A DNA stretch of 64,000 bases. Origin: Pseudomonas rhizophila (lineage in GTDB: Bacteria > Pseudomonadota > Gammaproteobacteria > Pseudomonadales > Pseudomonadaceae). The position numbers and the translations under genes are program-made. The notes beneath the pieces were generated by a model. The model was not told where the DNA came from and searched no databases. It saw only the letters and a program-made list of their open reading frames with translations. The stretch is from contig NZ_CP024081.1 of NCBI RefSeq assembly GCF_003033885.1, positions 1,429,393 to 1,493,392 on the forward strand, read 5' to 3'. Of the stretch, positions 1 to 8,532 are shown in pieces (within the stretch, counting starts at the first letter, position 1; each line of letters begins with the position of its first letter).

Positions 1-1218
1 CTGATGGAGGGCGACCGCCACTACGACTACGACGCCTTCGGCAACCTGATCCGCGAACGGCGCGGCAAGGCCCAGTGCCTCGTCAGCGAATACCGCTACG
101 ACAGCCAACACCGACTGATCGGCGTCACCACGGCGCACGGGCGCGAAACGTCCTACCGCTACGACGCCTTCGGCCGACGCATCAGCAAGACCGTGGACGG
201 CCTGACCACGGAATTTTTCTGGCAGGGCGACCAGGTCGTCGCCGAAAGCAGCCCGCGCCACCACCGCAGCTACGTCTACGAACCGGGCACCTTCCGCCCC
301 CTGGCCCTGCTCGACGGCAAAGGCCCGAACGCCTGCCCGTTCTACTACCACCTCGACCACCTGGGCACGCCCCAGGAGCTGACCAACTACGGCGGCACCA
401 TCGTCTGGTCGGCACGCTACAGCGGCTACGGCAAAACCACCGAACTGGTCCACGGCGGCGGCGAACAGCTGGAACAACCGTTGCGTTTCCAGGGCCAATA
501 CTTCGACCCCGAAAGCGGCCTGCACTACAACCGGCACCGCTACTACAATCCGGAAACCGGCCGCTACCTGACGCCTGACCCGAGCAAACTGGCGGGTGGC
601 CTCAACGGGTATCGCTACACCCTGAACCCGACGGGGTGGGTGGATCCGTTGGGGTTGGTGGATTGTCCGGGGAAGGGTGGGTGCCGGTCGGCGGTTGGTA
701 GTCAGGATCCGGCGGCTAAGGTTGGGGTGGATGAGGGTGAGCCGGCGCTGCCGATGACGGCGGAGCAGCGGCGGGCGCGGATTGATGAGTTGGCGGAGGC
801 GAATGCCTATCGGCGTTTGGATAAGATGGAGCGATCAATTGAGGGCGCGCATTTCTTACAGAAGCATGGCGCTCAAACTACGGCGGATTCTCAGTTGGAG
901 CGTGTCAGGACAGGCCGGAACCCGGGCACTGGGGAAGTCGATGTTTATGAAAGAGGAAGAAATGCAGGCCAGCCTGCGATTCCGTCTGCTGCAACTCGTT
1001 TCTTGAGCCATCGCGACCAATTAAATGCTATTCATCGAGCCCAATTGATTTTCAGGCGAGCAGGCATTGTGGCGTCTAAAAAGCCAATTGAGATGAGGCG
1101 TGTAATTGGTGAAGGTTATAAACGAGAAGGTTTAGAGTACGGCCAACAAACGAAAGCGATAGTCATTCTTGATAGAAATGGCCTACCTAAAACAGCCTAT
1201 ACAGGATCGGGCACATGA
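1..1218 (+). CDS. Rhs-family polymorphic toxin, C-terminal part (5' end outside window)
   Basis: Secreted or cell-surface Rhs/YD-repeat protein whose C-terminal tip is probably an anti-competitor toxin. The open frame runs in from before base 1, so the ATG at 4 is internal. Visible YD-type repeats (RYDAFGRR, YRYDSQHR) lead to the conserved core end (SGLHYNRHRYYNPETGRYL then WVDPLGL, about bases 510-660). After DPLGL the sequence leaves the family consensus and, from about base 820, drops in GC, as usual for a swappable toxin tip of about 185 residues. The tip has a spaced His (GAHFLQKHGAQTT), an Arg/Phe-rich middle and a C-terminal KTAYTG. This suggests a small RNase of the BECR or CdiA-CT type, but that is only inference. 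It overlaps the next gene by 4 bases, typical of toxin and immunity. It could be an Rhs of a type VI system; no vgrG or hcp is in view. Confidence 0.85.
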   Translation: MMEGDRHYDYDAFGNLIRERRGKAQCLVSEYRYDSQHRLIGVTTAHGRETSYRYDAFGRRISKTVDGLTTEFFWQGDQVVAESSPRHHRSYVYEPGTFRPLALLDGKGPNACPFYYHLDHLGTPQELTNYGGTIVWSARYSGYGKTTELVHGGGEQLEQPLRFQGQYFDPESGLHYNRHRYYNPETGRYLTPDPSKLAGGLNGYRYTLNPTGWVDPLGLVDCPGKGGCRSAVGSQDPAAKVGVDEGEPALPMTAEQRRARIDELAEANAYRRLDKMERSIEGAHFLQKHGAQTTADSQLERVRTGRNPGTGEVDVYERGRNAGQPAIPSAATRFLSHRDQLNAIHRAQLIFRRAGIVASKKPIEMRRVIGEGYKREGLEYGQQTKAIVILDRNGLPKTAYTGSGT

Positions 1219-1577
1219 AAAATATATATGATTTACATGATGTTTGGGGGTTGCTATTTGTTTTTAGTATTGAAAATGTTCATGACGTGGCGCGTGAGGA
1301 AATAATAACTTCGAAAAATGTAAATGATGATGAAGAGCTAGGTCAATTATTTGATTTGTTGGTTCGTCCGGAATTTCTATTTCACAGTCCAAAGGAGCAA
1401 GTTTTATTAATTAATACTCTCAACTATTTCCTAGAAAGCGGTGATAGCTTTGATAGAGTTTTCTTAAATTTGGATACATACTTTGATGACGATGTTAATG
1501 ATCGGCGCCGATTTATGCGAGTTTTGCTAACTTCTTTGATTAGATATCAAACTGAGAGTCAAAAGTCGGACAGATAA
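1215..1577 (+). CDS. Probable immunity protein to the Rhs toxin tip
   Basis: A 120-residue acidic cytoplasmic protein whose ATG overlaps the toxin stop (ATGA, 1215-1218), so the two are translationally coupled. It has no signal peptide or membrane segment and is rich in Asp/Glu (VNDDEELGQ, DTYFDDDVNDRR), fitting a protein that binds and masks a basic nuclease tip. GC is markedly lower than in the flanking genes, matching the toxin tip and suggesting the two moved together. I recognise no named family with certainty; it resembles CdiI-type immunity proteins in size and charge. Function is inferred from position, coupling and composition. Confidence 0.7.
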   Translation: MKNIYDLHDVWGLLFVFSIENVHDVAREEIITSKNVNDDEELGQLFDLLVRPEFLFHSPKEQVLLINTLNYFLESGDSFDRVFLNLDTYFDDDVNDRRRFMRVLLTSLIRYQTESQKSDR

Positions 1578-1607
1578 GGACTTACTGCACCACCAAACCG
1601 CTTTTGT

Positions 1608-1743
1608 GGCGAGGGGAGCTTGCTCCCGCTGGGCTGCGAAGCGGCCCTAAAACAGCCTACTCGATCAACCAGGCACACCGAGGTGTGTGCAGAAGGGGGC
1701 TGCTGCGCAGCCCAGCGGGAGCAAGCTCCCTCGCCACAGGGGT
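1608..1743. repeat. REP inverted pair (GTGGCGAGGGG type)
   Basis: Two inverted copies of a Pseudomonas REP element (GTGGCGAGGGGAGCTTGCTC and its complement) about 50 bases apart, each with an adjoining GGGCTGC-type arm. It fills the gap between the immunity gene and the convergent EAL-GGDEF gene. Confidence 0.85.
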
Positions 1744-1777
1744 TATCGCCAGGCGTTCAGGCCAATGCGGGGCTCAC

Positions 1778-3565
1778 TCACACCGACAACCCCAACCCCA
1801 CCACATCCTCCCGCTCAGCCAAACCATCAACCAAGTACACGCTCCCCCCCAAAATCTCCTTGGCATGATGCTTGGCCTGCGAAGCCAGTTCCGCCAACTG
1901 GCTGGCATCCAGTTCCCCACAGGCTTCAGCCCGCAAATGCACCACCCCAATCGACAGCGACAGCAAGGCAAATTCCTGTCGAACGCCCTGCCGATTCAGC
2001 GCGGTGAAGCAGCCGGCTTCCAGATGCTCGGGGCGGTAGAAGCGGCGGCAGTGGGTCTGGAAGTCGCTCAGTAGCTGATTCAGGCGTTTGCGCCAGTCTT
2101 CCGGACCGAGGACCAGCAGGAAGTCGTCGCCGCCGATGTGACCGACGAAGTCGCGGCTGGGATCGATGCGTTCGTTCAGGCATTGGGCCAGGCACAGCAG
2201 GACTTCGTCGCCGCGACCGTAGCCGTAGATGTCGTTGAAGGGTTTGAAGCTGTCGATGTCTACGTAGCAGATCACTGATTCCTGTCGTTGTTGCAGCAGG
2301 CGTGTCAGGCATTGTTGGATCGGCACGTTACCCGGCAGCAGGGTCAGCGGGTTGGCGTAGCGGGCCTGTTGGATTTTCAGTTCGGTGATGAGCTTGAGCA
2401 CGTCGATCACCCGGCCCAGGCCCAGGTAACTGCCGTTGAGGGTGATGATGAAGTCTTCTTCGATGCGTTGTCGGGCGCGGCTGGTGATGAGGCGGCTGAC
2501 TTGTTGCAGCGACTGGTTCAGTTCCACCGCCAGGAAGTCATCGCTCATCAGGCGGCTGATGGGTTTGCGGGCGAACAGATCGGTGGCGAAGGGTTTGAGC
2601 AAGGCATCCGAAAGGGAGTGACGATGGACGATGCCGCAGGGTTGTTCCTGATCGTCCAGTACCGCCAGGGAGTTGAGGTTGGCCTGGCGCCGAAACGCCT
2701 CAAGCACGGTGGCCGTCGGCGTATCGTGGGCCACCGCCGGTTGTTCGTTGAGCAGCGCCCCGAGGTCGTTGACTTCGTCGGTCAATGCCACCGCGCCGGC
2801 GTCCTGCCGGGGCATCAGCGCCCTGGCGTCACGGGAGGGCTGCTCCTGTGGGCGAGCGAGCAGATAACCCTGAACCAGGTCGACGCCCATCTCTATCAAT
2901 ACCGCCAGTTCTTCCGGCAGTTCGATTCCCTCGGCAATCACCTGGGCGCGGGAAGCGCGGGCGATTTTCAGGATCGAGCCGACAAATTCGCGCTTGAGGG
3001 CATCCTGGTGAATACCATCGATGAAGTGCCGGTCGATCTTCACATAATCGGGGCGCAATTCGGACCACAGCCGCAGGCTCGAATACCCGGCGCCCAGATC
3101 GTCCAGAGCGATGGAGAAACCCATGGCCCGATAATGATGCAGGGCGGTTTGCAGGAGTTGGAAGTCGTCGATCGGTGTTTGTTCGGTCAGTTCGATCACC
3201 ACCTGGCTGGGCGGGATGCCGAAATCTTGCAACAGTTGCAAGGTGCGTCCGGTCTGGTGGGCGGCTTCGAGCAGGGATTCGGGCGAGACGTTGAGGAACA
3301 GCTTGCCCGGCAGTTTCTGCTCATTGAAACGTTGGCAGGCGCTGCGTCGGCAGGCCAGTTCCAGCTCACTGAGGCGTCCGGCCTGGCGGGCCACCGAAAG
3401 CAGGGCGATGGGCGAGTGCAGCGGGCTGTTGGACGGGCCCCGGGTCAGGGCTTCATAACCGACGATGCGTCGTTCGGAAAGGCAAATGATGGGTTGGAAC
3501 AGGCTGTGTAAACCGCTTTGAGCCAGGATCGAACTCAAGGCACTCAGCTGTTCTGTCGTGGTCAT
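1778..3565 (-). CDS. EAL-CBS-GGDEF cyclic-di-GMP protein
   Basis: Predicted cytoplasmic c-di-GMP enzyme or sensor. The EAL domain (about residues 15-245) keeps the catalytic set: EALTR at 38-42, FLNVSP, ELTE, DDLGAG, KIDRHF, AEGIE and QGYLLARP, so phosphodiesterase activity is plausible. A CBS-pair region (about 260-390) follows and may bind an adenine nucleotide. The C-terminal GGDEF domain (about 415-590) has a variant GGDDF signature but keeps DIDSFKPFND; the usual RxxD inhibitory site is replaced by PSRD. I chose the ATG at 3565 (595 residues) over the longer frame from 3610 because the upstream segment is a strong terminator hairpin. It lies downstream of prc on the same strand, as I recall for PA3258, but the terminator implies its own promoter. 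Confidence 0.88.
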   Translation of the reverse strand: MTTTEQLSALSSILAQSGLHSLFQPIICLSERRIVGYEALTRGPSNSPLHSPIALLSVARQAGRLSELELACRRSACQRFNEQKLPGKLFLNVSPESLLEAAHQTGRTLQLLQDFGIPPSQVVIELTEQTPIDDFQLLQTALHHYRAMGFSIALDDLGAGYSSLRLWSELRPDYVKIDRHFIDGIHQDALKREFVGSILKIARASRAQVIAEGIELPEELAVLIEMGVDLVQGYLLARPQEQPSRDARALMPRQDAGAVALTDEVNDLGALLNEQPAVAHDTPTATVLEAFRRQANLNSLAVLDDQEQPCGIVHRHSLSDALLKPFATDLFARKPISRLMSDDFLAVELNQSLQQVSRLITSRARQRIEEDFIITLNGSYLGLGRVIDVLKLITELKIQQARYANPLTLLPGNVPIQQCLTRLLQQRQESVICYVDIDSFKPFNDIYGYGRGDEVLLCLAQCLNERIDPSRDFVGHIGGDDFLLVLGPEDWRKRLNQLLSDFQTHCRRFYRPEHLEAGCFTALNRQGVRQEFALLSLSIGVVHLRAEACGELDASQLAELASQAKHHAKEILGGSVYLVDGLAEREDVVGLGLSV

Positions 3566-3581
3566 GGCAATCTCTGGCGAT

Positions 3582-3625
3582 AAAAAAAGGACTGGGCGCC
3601 ACCCGTTCAAGGGGGCGCCCGGTCC
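3582..3625 (-). terminator. Rho-independent terminator after prc
   Basis: On the minus strand, a hairpin with near-perfect 12-base arms (3589-3600 and 3614-3625, one mismatch) is followed by seven T. It ends prc transcription and sits just before the EAL-GGDEF start at 3565. Confidence 0.8.
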
Positions 3626-3695
3626 TGTATTTCACGACAGAATGATGTCAGTTTGATGACGCTCCGGGGAGCGTCAGCATTAAATGGCCATCATG

Positions 3696-5774
3696 TCAGT
3701 GCTTGGCAATCGCCGTGTTGAGTTTCAGGTAATCGATGAGGATACGACCGGTCTCGCTCAGGTAGGCATCGTCTTCCGGTTTGGTTTTTTCCGGCTCGGC
3801 GATCAGGTCTTCATCCTCTTTCTTCAGTTCCTTGAGCGGCTCTTCACCCTTGGCCTTGCGCCGCAGGTTTTCCATGGTCAGTTGCTTGGCTTCGATGTCG
3901 GCATGCTGTGCGCGACGCTCGGCTTCGTTGAGGGTGACGGTTTTCTCCAGCATCAACTTTTGCGCCAAAGCCAGCTTGTCGCGGATGAAGACAAACTCCG
4001 CGTCCTGGGACGTGCGAGCGTCATGATCGGACTTGAGTTGCGCCAGGAATGGCTTGAACGGATCCACCGCCGGCTTGATCGCAGGCCGGATGGTGTCCCA
4101 CGGCATGGCCTCGGGCAGGGCGCTTTCACCGATTTCCTTGGTGTCGATGATCGACGGGTAATCGATGTCCGGCAGTACACCCTGGTGCTGGGTGCTCTGG
4201 CCGGAAACCCGGTAGAACTTGGCCAGGGTCAGCTTCAGTTCGCCATGGTTGAGCGGCTGGATGGTCTGCACGGTGCCTTTGCCGAAGGTCTGGCCGCCGA
4301 TGATCAGTGCCCGGTGATAGTCCTGCATGGCGCCGGCGAAGATCTCCGAGGCCGATGCCGACAGACGGTTGACCAGCAAGGCCATCGGGCCTTTGTAGAA
4401 CGCCCCCGGATTTTCATCCTCGAGCACATCCACGCGGCCATCGGCGTTACGCACGAGCACGGTCGGGCCCTTGTCGATGAACAGGCTGGTCAGTTCCGTA
4501 GCTTCCTGGAGGGAGCCGCCGCCGTTGTTGCGCAAGTCGATGACGACACCGTCGACTTTTTCCTTCTGCAACTCGGTCAGTAGCTTCTTCACATCGCGCG
4601 TGGTGCTCTTGTAGTTCGGATCACCGGCGCGGAAGGCCTTGAAGTCCAGATAGAAAGCCGGGATCTCGATCACACCGAGCTTGTAGTCCTTGCCGTCCTG
4701 TTTCAGTTTGAGGACAGATTTTTTTGCAGCCTGCTCTTCCAGCTTCACCGCTTCACGGGTGATGGCCACGACTTTGCTGGTCTGGTCGTTCGGCGCATTG
4801 CTGGCCGGGATGACTTCCAGGCGCACCACCGAGCCTTTCGGGCCGCGGATCAGCTTGACCACTTCGTCCAGGCGCCAGCCGACCACGTCGACCATTTCCT
4901 TGTTGCCCTGGGCGACACCAATGATCTTGTCCGCCGGGCCGACCTGTTTAGTCTTGTCGGCAGGTCCTGCCGGCACCAGGCGCACGATCTTCACTTGATC
5001 GTTGTCGCTCTGCAGCACCGCGCCGATGCCTTCCAGGGACAGGCTCATGTTGATGTCGAAGTTTTCCGCATTATCGGGCGACAGATAATTGGTGTGCGGG
5101 TCGTAGGACATGGCGAAGGTATTGATGTACGCCTGGAAGATATCTTCGGCGCGAGTCTGGTCCAGACGGGCCAGTTGGTTCTTGTAGCGTTTGGTCAGGG
5201 TTTCCTGGATCTGCTTGGAGTCCTTGCCGGCGATCTTCATGCGCAACACTTCGTCCTTGACGCGTTTGCGCCACAGGTCGTCAAGTTCAGCGGTGCTTCT
5301 GAGCCAGGCGGCGTCCTTGCGATCCACCTGCAAGGTTTCCTTGGTATTGAAGTCGATCTTGTCGACGCCTTTGTTCAACTCGGCAAGGGTGTAATCCAGA
5401 CGCGCCTTCACGCGATCCAGGTAGCGCTTGTAGATGATGAACCCGGCGTTCAGGTCGCCGCTCTTGAGGAAATCGTCGAACTGGGTTTTCCACTTGTCGA
5501 ATTCAGCGATGTCGCTGGCCAGGAAATAGCTGCGCGAGGGATCAAGCAGCTTCAGGTAGCTGTCGTAGATGATGACCGAGCGCGCGTCATCGAGCGGCGG
5601 CTTGCTGTAATGATGGCGCTTGAGCAATTCAACGACGTTGAGGCTGGCAATCACCTCGTCGCGATCGGGCTGAAGCTTGTCCCAGCTATTGGCTGCGAAC
5701 GTATCGCTCGACAGCGGCAACAGACCGAGGCCAATGACAAGCGCGAGGGCGGTGCTGGGGAACAGGTGCTTCAT
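3696..5774 (-). CDS. prc: Carboxy-terminal processing (tail-specific) protease Prc
   Basis: Periplasmic S41 serine protease that trims or degrades proteins from exposed C-termini; in P. aeruginosa the homologue (AlgO, PA3257) acts on the envelope-stress and alginate pathway. A signal peptide follows the chosen ATG (MKHLFPSTALALVIGLGLL). An 11-residue upstream extension to 5807 exists but would disturb the signal peptide. The order is N-terminal helical region, PDZ domain (SLEGIGAVLQ onward), then the catalytic domain with SASASEIFAG (Ser nucleophile) and FGKGTVQ (Lys general base) about 25 residues later. The C-terminal part is Lys/Glu-rich. About 692 residues, normal for the family. Divergent from the quinone oxidoreductase; its terminator lies at 3582-3625. 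Confidence 0.95.
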   Translation of the reverse strand: MKHLFPSTALALVIGLGLLPLSSDTFAANSWDKLQPDRDEVIASLNVVELLKRHHYSKPPLDDARSVIIYDSYLKLLDPSRSYFLASDIAEFDKWKTQFDDFLKSGDLNAGFIIYKRYLDRVKARLDYTLAELNKGVDKIDFNTKETLQVDRKDAAWLRSTAELDDLWRKRVKDEVLRMKIAGKDSKQIQETLTKRYKNQLARLDQTRAEDIFQAYINTFAMSYDPHTNYLSPDNAENFDINMSLSLEGIGAVLQSDNDQVKIVRLVPAGPADKTKQVGPADKIIGVAQGNKEMVDVVGWRLDEVVKLIRGPKGSVVRLEVIPASNAPNDQTSKVVAITREAVKLEEQAAKKSVLKLKQDGKDYKLGVIEIPAFYLDFKAFRAGDPNYKSTTRDVKKLLTELQKEKVDGVVIDLRNNGGGSLQEATELTSLFIDKGPTVLVRNADGRVDVLEDENPGAFYKGPMALLVNRLSASASEIFAGAMQDYHRALIIGGQTFGKGTVQTIQPLNHGELKLTLAKFYRVSGQSTQHQGVLPDIDYPSIIDTKEIGESALPEAMPWDTIRPAIKPAVDPFKPFLAQLKSDHDARTSQDAEFVFIRDKLALAQKLMLEKTVTLNEAERRAQHADIEAKQLTMENLRRKAKGEEPLKELKKEDEDLIAEPEKTKPEDDAYLSETGRILIDYLKLNTAIAKH

Positions 5775-5913
5775 GCTGATTCGACGCAGGGACAATTGAT
5801 AACGCATATTAGGCCGTCTTTGAAGTCGCCGGTTCCATGTGGCCCGGGCGCATAATGCAAGAAAGCCCGGCGTTACAGCAGCGGGCCCAGTCGAGACTCA
5901 CTATGGAGGCACC

Positions 5914-6876
5914 GTGAAAGCATTGCAAGGCGTTGAAGGCCAAGTGGTATGGGCAGATGAGCCAAGTCCGACGTGTGATGTAGGGCAAGTCCGCATCCGT
6001 GTGGCGGCCGCCGGTCTGAATCGAGCCGATTTGTTACAAAAGGCCGGACATTATCCGCCGCCGCCCGGTGCCAGTCAGGTGCTGGGCCTGGAGTGCTCCG
6101 GGGTGATCAGCGAGGTCGGAGCGGGCTCCTCGTGGCAGATTGGCGATCGCGTTTGCGCCCTGCTGGCCGGCGGCGGGATGGCAGAAGAGGTGGTGGTCGA
6201 TGGCCGGCATGTCCTGCCGGTGCCCGAAGGGTTATCCCTGGCTGAGGCGGCCGCGCTGCCTGAGGTTTACAGCACCGCGTGGCTCAATCTGTTTCAGCTG
6301 GCTGCACTCAAGCCGGGGGAAAAAGTGCTGCTGCACGCCGGGGCCAGCGGTGTCGGTTCGGCCGCGATCCAGTTGTGCAAGGCCTTTGGCAACCCGTGCT
6401 GGGTCAGCGTCGGTTCGGCTGATCGTCTGAGTTATTGCGAGGCGCTGGGGGCCCAGGGCGGCGTGATACGCACCGATGGCCTCGAGAGCCTGAACGACTT
6501 CGCCCCCTTCGATGTGATCCTCGATCCGGTGGGCGCGAACTACGCTGCATTGAACGTGAAACTTTTGTCAGTTGACGGCCGTTGGGTGTTGATCGGCCTG
6601 ATGGGCGGGCGCTCGACCGAACTCGATCTGGCGCAGGTACTGGGCAAGCGTATCCAATTGCTCGGCTCGACCTTGCGCAGTCGTGACGATCAGTTCAAGG
6701 CCGACCTGATCAGTGAGCTGGGGCACCAGGTGTGGCCGCTGTTCACCGACAAACGCCTGAGCCCGCAACTGGCCAGGACCTTTGCGATCAAGGATGCCGA
6801 AGCGGCGTTTGCCGAGCTGGCGAGCAACAAGGTGTCAGGAAAGTTGGTGTTGGTGATCGATGAAAGCCTGGGCTGA
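5914..6876 (+). CDS. NAD(P)H quinone oxidoreductase, zeta-crystallin/PIG3 type
   Basis: Cytosolic zinc-independent medium-chain reductase that probably reduces quinones with NADPH. The N-terminal GroES-like domain (AGLNRADLLQKAGHYPPPPG) lacks the zinc ligands of alcohol dehydrogenases. The Rossmann domain follows, with HAGASGVGSAAIQLCKAFG. The GTG at 5914 is preceded by GGAGG four bases upstream and starts the typical MKALQ N-terminus (320 residues). The longer frame from 5839 has no comparable start. Divergent from prc, as in PAO1 (PA3256/PA3257, from memory). A hairpin overlaps its last codons. Confidence 0.9.
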   Translation: MKALQGVEGQVVWADEPSPTCDVGQVRIRVAAAGLNRADLLQKAGHYPPPPGASQVLGLECSGVISEVGAGSSWQIGDRVCALLAGGGMAEEVVVDGRHVLPVPEGLSLAEAAALPEVYSTAWLNLFQLAALKPGEKVLLHAGASGVGSAAIQLCKAFGNPCWVSVGSADRLSYCEALGAQGGVIRTDGLESLNDFAPFDVILDPVGANYAALNVKLLSVDGRWVLIGLMGGRSTELDLAQVLGKRIQLLGSTLRSRDDQFKADLISELGHQVWPLFTDKRLSPQLARTFAIKDAEAAFAELASNKVSGKLVLVIDESLG

Positions 6877-6901
6877 TTCCGGGGAGTCGAACCCAGGCTT
6901 T
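6863..6901. terminator. Hairpin overlapping the quinone oxidoreductase stop
   Basis: Perfect 10-base arms AAAGCCTGGG (6863-6872) and CCCAGGCTTT (6892-6901) around a 19-base loop. The left arm includes the last codons of the gene. It is a likely terminator between two convergent genes, although the T run is short. Confidence 0.5.
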
Positions 6902-6948
6902 GCGGTACCGCCTGAATGTGGAAAACCACGTGCTGCTAAAGGGTTGAC

Positions 6949-8532
6949 CTAGAGGTTAACCCTTAGGACCTGAGAGAACATCCGTTGCTCGTTGCTGTTT
7001 TTACGGACAATCGAGTAGTTGATCAGGACGGTTTTTCCGCTGTTTTCGGATACCCAGGCACTGGGAATGTCAAAAACGTTGGCTTGGCCGGACGTCACAT
7101 CCTGGTTTTCAGTATCGTGGGTGGTGACACCGGCCCAACGAACCCTGACGGTGTAGCCTGTCTCACCGCCGTAGTTCACGCTAACCTTCAAGTTGGAATA
7201 ACTCGGTGCCGGTAATGGATCCACCGCTTGCGGGTCGATATGCAGCGTCAACCTGTCTGACTCTATCGTCTCGCCAATCCCTTTTTCCTTGACGGAATAG
7301 CCGACCACGACAGATCGACCGATATTGTCGACGACTTCCAGACGAGGAATCGGGATCAGTCTTTTCCCGGGGGGATCACCCACTTCGATAATTGGACTGT
7401 TGTAGTTGACCCGACCCTGCCAGCGCGCCCGGATGGTATCGGTAGCATGCATACCGGTGTAGTGAGGTACTTCAACATCCACATACGTGTCGGTGTAGAT
7501 ATCACTCATTTTCAGATGGTCGCCCGCTGCGTTATAGGCTTTGGGAACCTTGGGTTTGAGTTTCCCCGGGGTGATGGGAAGGACAGCCTGGTCCGCGGCG
7601 TTATAGACAAACGTGGCATCTGCAGACGGGGTGCCGGGTATGGTCAGACGAATGATGGGGACCACCATGCCCCCGGTGCGGTCGTAATATTTCTGTTGGT
7701 CGATTTGGGCATTCGCCAGCCCTGTGTCGATGTAGAAGAAGGCCTGAATTGGCAATACTCCGGGCTCATTTTCAGGCCAGGCTTTGATGCGCAGCTCGTT
7801 GTGATCGGCAAAAGCCTCATCGGGGATCAATGAACGAACCCGAATGGCCTGGTTGAAGCCTTGGACTGCTTCTGCATCCAGGCTGCTCGTTACCATAAAG
7901 GCGCAGGAGTGCGCGGTTCTATATTGAGAGACCTTTCGATAATGGGCCACCCATTGTTCCGCGGTGGTAATGTTTTGTTCTCGACAAGGCGTGCTGTCAG
8001 CAAATACTCGCGGAGGCACGATACTGTCTCTGCATCCATACTGCCCCGCGGCATCGCGATAAAACGTAGCGCCGTCGAGTGGAAAGTAACAGATAACTTC
8101 GGGTTTTATTTTTCCGGCGGGGGCGTTGAGATAAGGATAGAAAATCAAGCCATTGACACCATACCAGGGGGTGCGAACAAACTTTGTATCGGCTCTCAAA
8201 TAAGAAAATGAGACTGCGTCGGTTTTTCTTGAGAAGTCGCTATGATCCCATGGATCGTAATTATTGCTGGTTTTAGTGATGCGTAGCGTTACCCCTGAGC
8301 AGAGAAAGGCTGGTGTGGTGGGCGTGCCGCAGTTGGCGGCGGTATTGTGATACGCCGTGGTCAGCTTTCGGGCTGTTTCCTCACCGGAGCGTTCATAACT
8401 ACTGGAAGACTGAATGTCGGGTGGTGGCGACGGCAGTTGAGTTGCGCAACCAAATAATACGGCGAGCGCGAGGGCCGTAAGTGCCTTTATGCTGGTGTGG
8501 GTAAAAATCCACTGTTCAAGGTACTTGTTCAT
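6949..8532 (-). CDS. Halovibrin (HvnA)-like lipoprotein with Ig-like repeats
   Basis: Predicted outer-membrane or surface lipoprotein of 527 residues. The ATG at 8532 has GGGAG six bases upstream. A hydrophobic leader ends in a lipobox (VLFGC, Cys29). Residues about 45-260 carry the pattern I associate with halovibrins, the secreted NAD-glycohydrolase/ADP-ribosyl enzymes of Vibrio fischeri: AFLCSGVTLRIT, YDPWDHSDFS, VSFSYLRADTKF, ICYFPLDGAT and paired Cys residues. The C-terminal third holds two similar blocks (DTIRARWQGRVNYNSP / VVVGYSVKEK and TVRVRWAGVT / VLINYSIVRK) resembling Ig-like surface domains. GC is below that of its neighbours, suggesting transfer. NAD-hydrolysing activity is inferred from family resemblance; no catalytic residue is proven here. 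Confidence 0.6.
   Translation of the reverse strand: MNKYLEQWIFTHTSIKALTALALAVLFGCATQLPSPPPDIQSSSSYERSGEETARKLTTAYHNTAANCGTPTTPAFLCSGVTLRITKTSNNYDPWDHSDFSRKTDAVSFSYLRADTKFVRTPWYGVNGLIFYPYLNAPAGKIKPEVICYFPLDGATFYRDAAGQYGCRDSIVPPRVFADSTPCREQNITTAEQWVAHYRKVSQYRTAHSCAFMVTSSLDAEAVQGFNQAIRVRSLIPDEAFADHNELRIKAWPENEPGVLPIQAFFYIDTGLANAQIDQQKYYDRTGGMVVPIIRLTIPGTPSADATFVYNAADQAVLPITPGKLKPKVPKAYNAAGDHLKMSDIYTDTYVDVEVPHYTGMHATDTIRARWQGRVNYNSPIIEVGDPPGKRLIPIPRLEVVDNIGRSVVVGYSVKEKGIGETIESDRLTLHIDPQAVDPLPAPSYSNLKVSVNYGGETGYTVRVRWAGVTTHDTENQDVTSGQANVFDIPSAWVSENSGKTVLINYSIVRKNSNEQRMFSQVLRVNL

Noticed and set aside
2288..3511. 407-codon plus-strand open frame inside the EAL-GGDEF gene
   Set aside because: Antisense shadow in high-GC DNA. 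The minus-strand product has complete EAL, CBS and GGDEF motifs; the plus-strand translation has none.
3566..3610. Longer start for the EAL-GGDEF protein
   Set aside because: The added 15 codons would lie in the prc terminator stem; ATG at 3565 is better placed.
6874..6897. tRNA T-arm-like string (GGGTTCGACTCCCC on the minus strand)
   Set aside because: Looks like the 3' end of a tRNA, but there is no matching acceptor, D-arm or anticodon arm. It is the loop of the convergent-gene hairpin, so probably chance.
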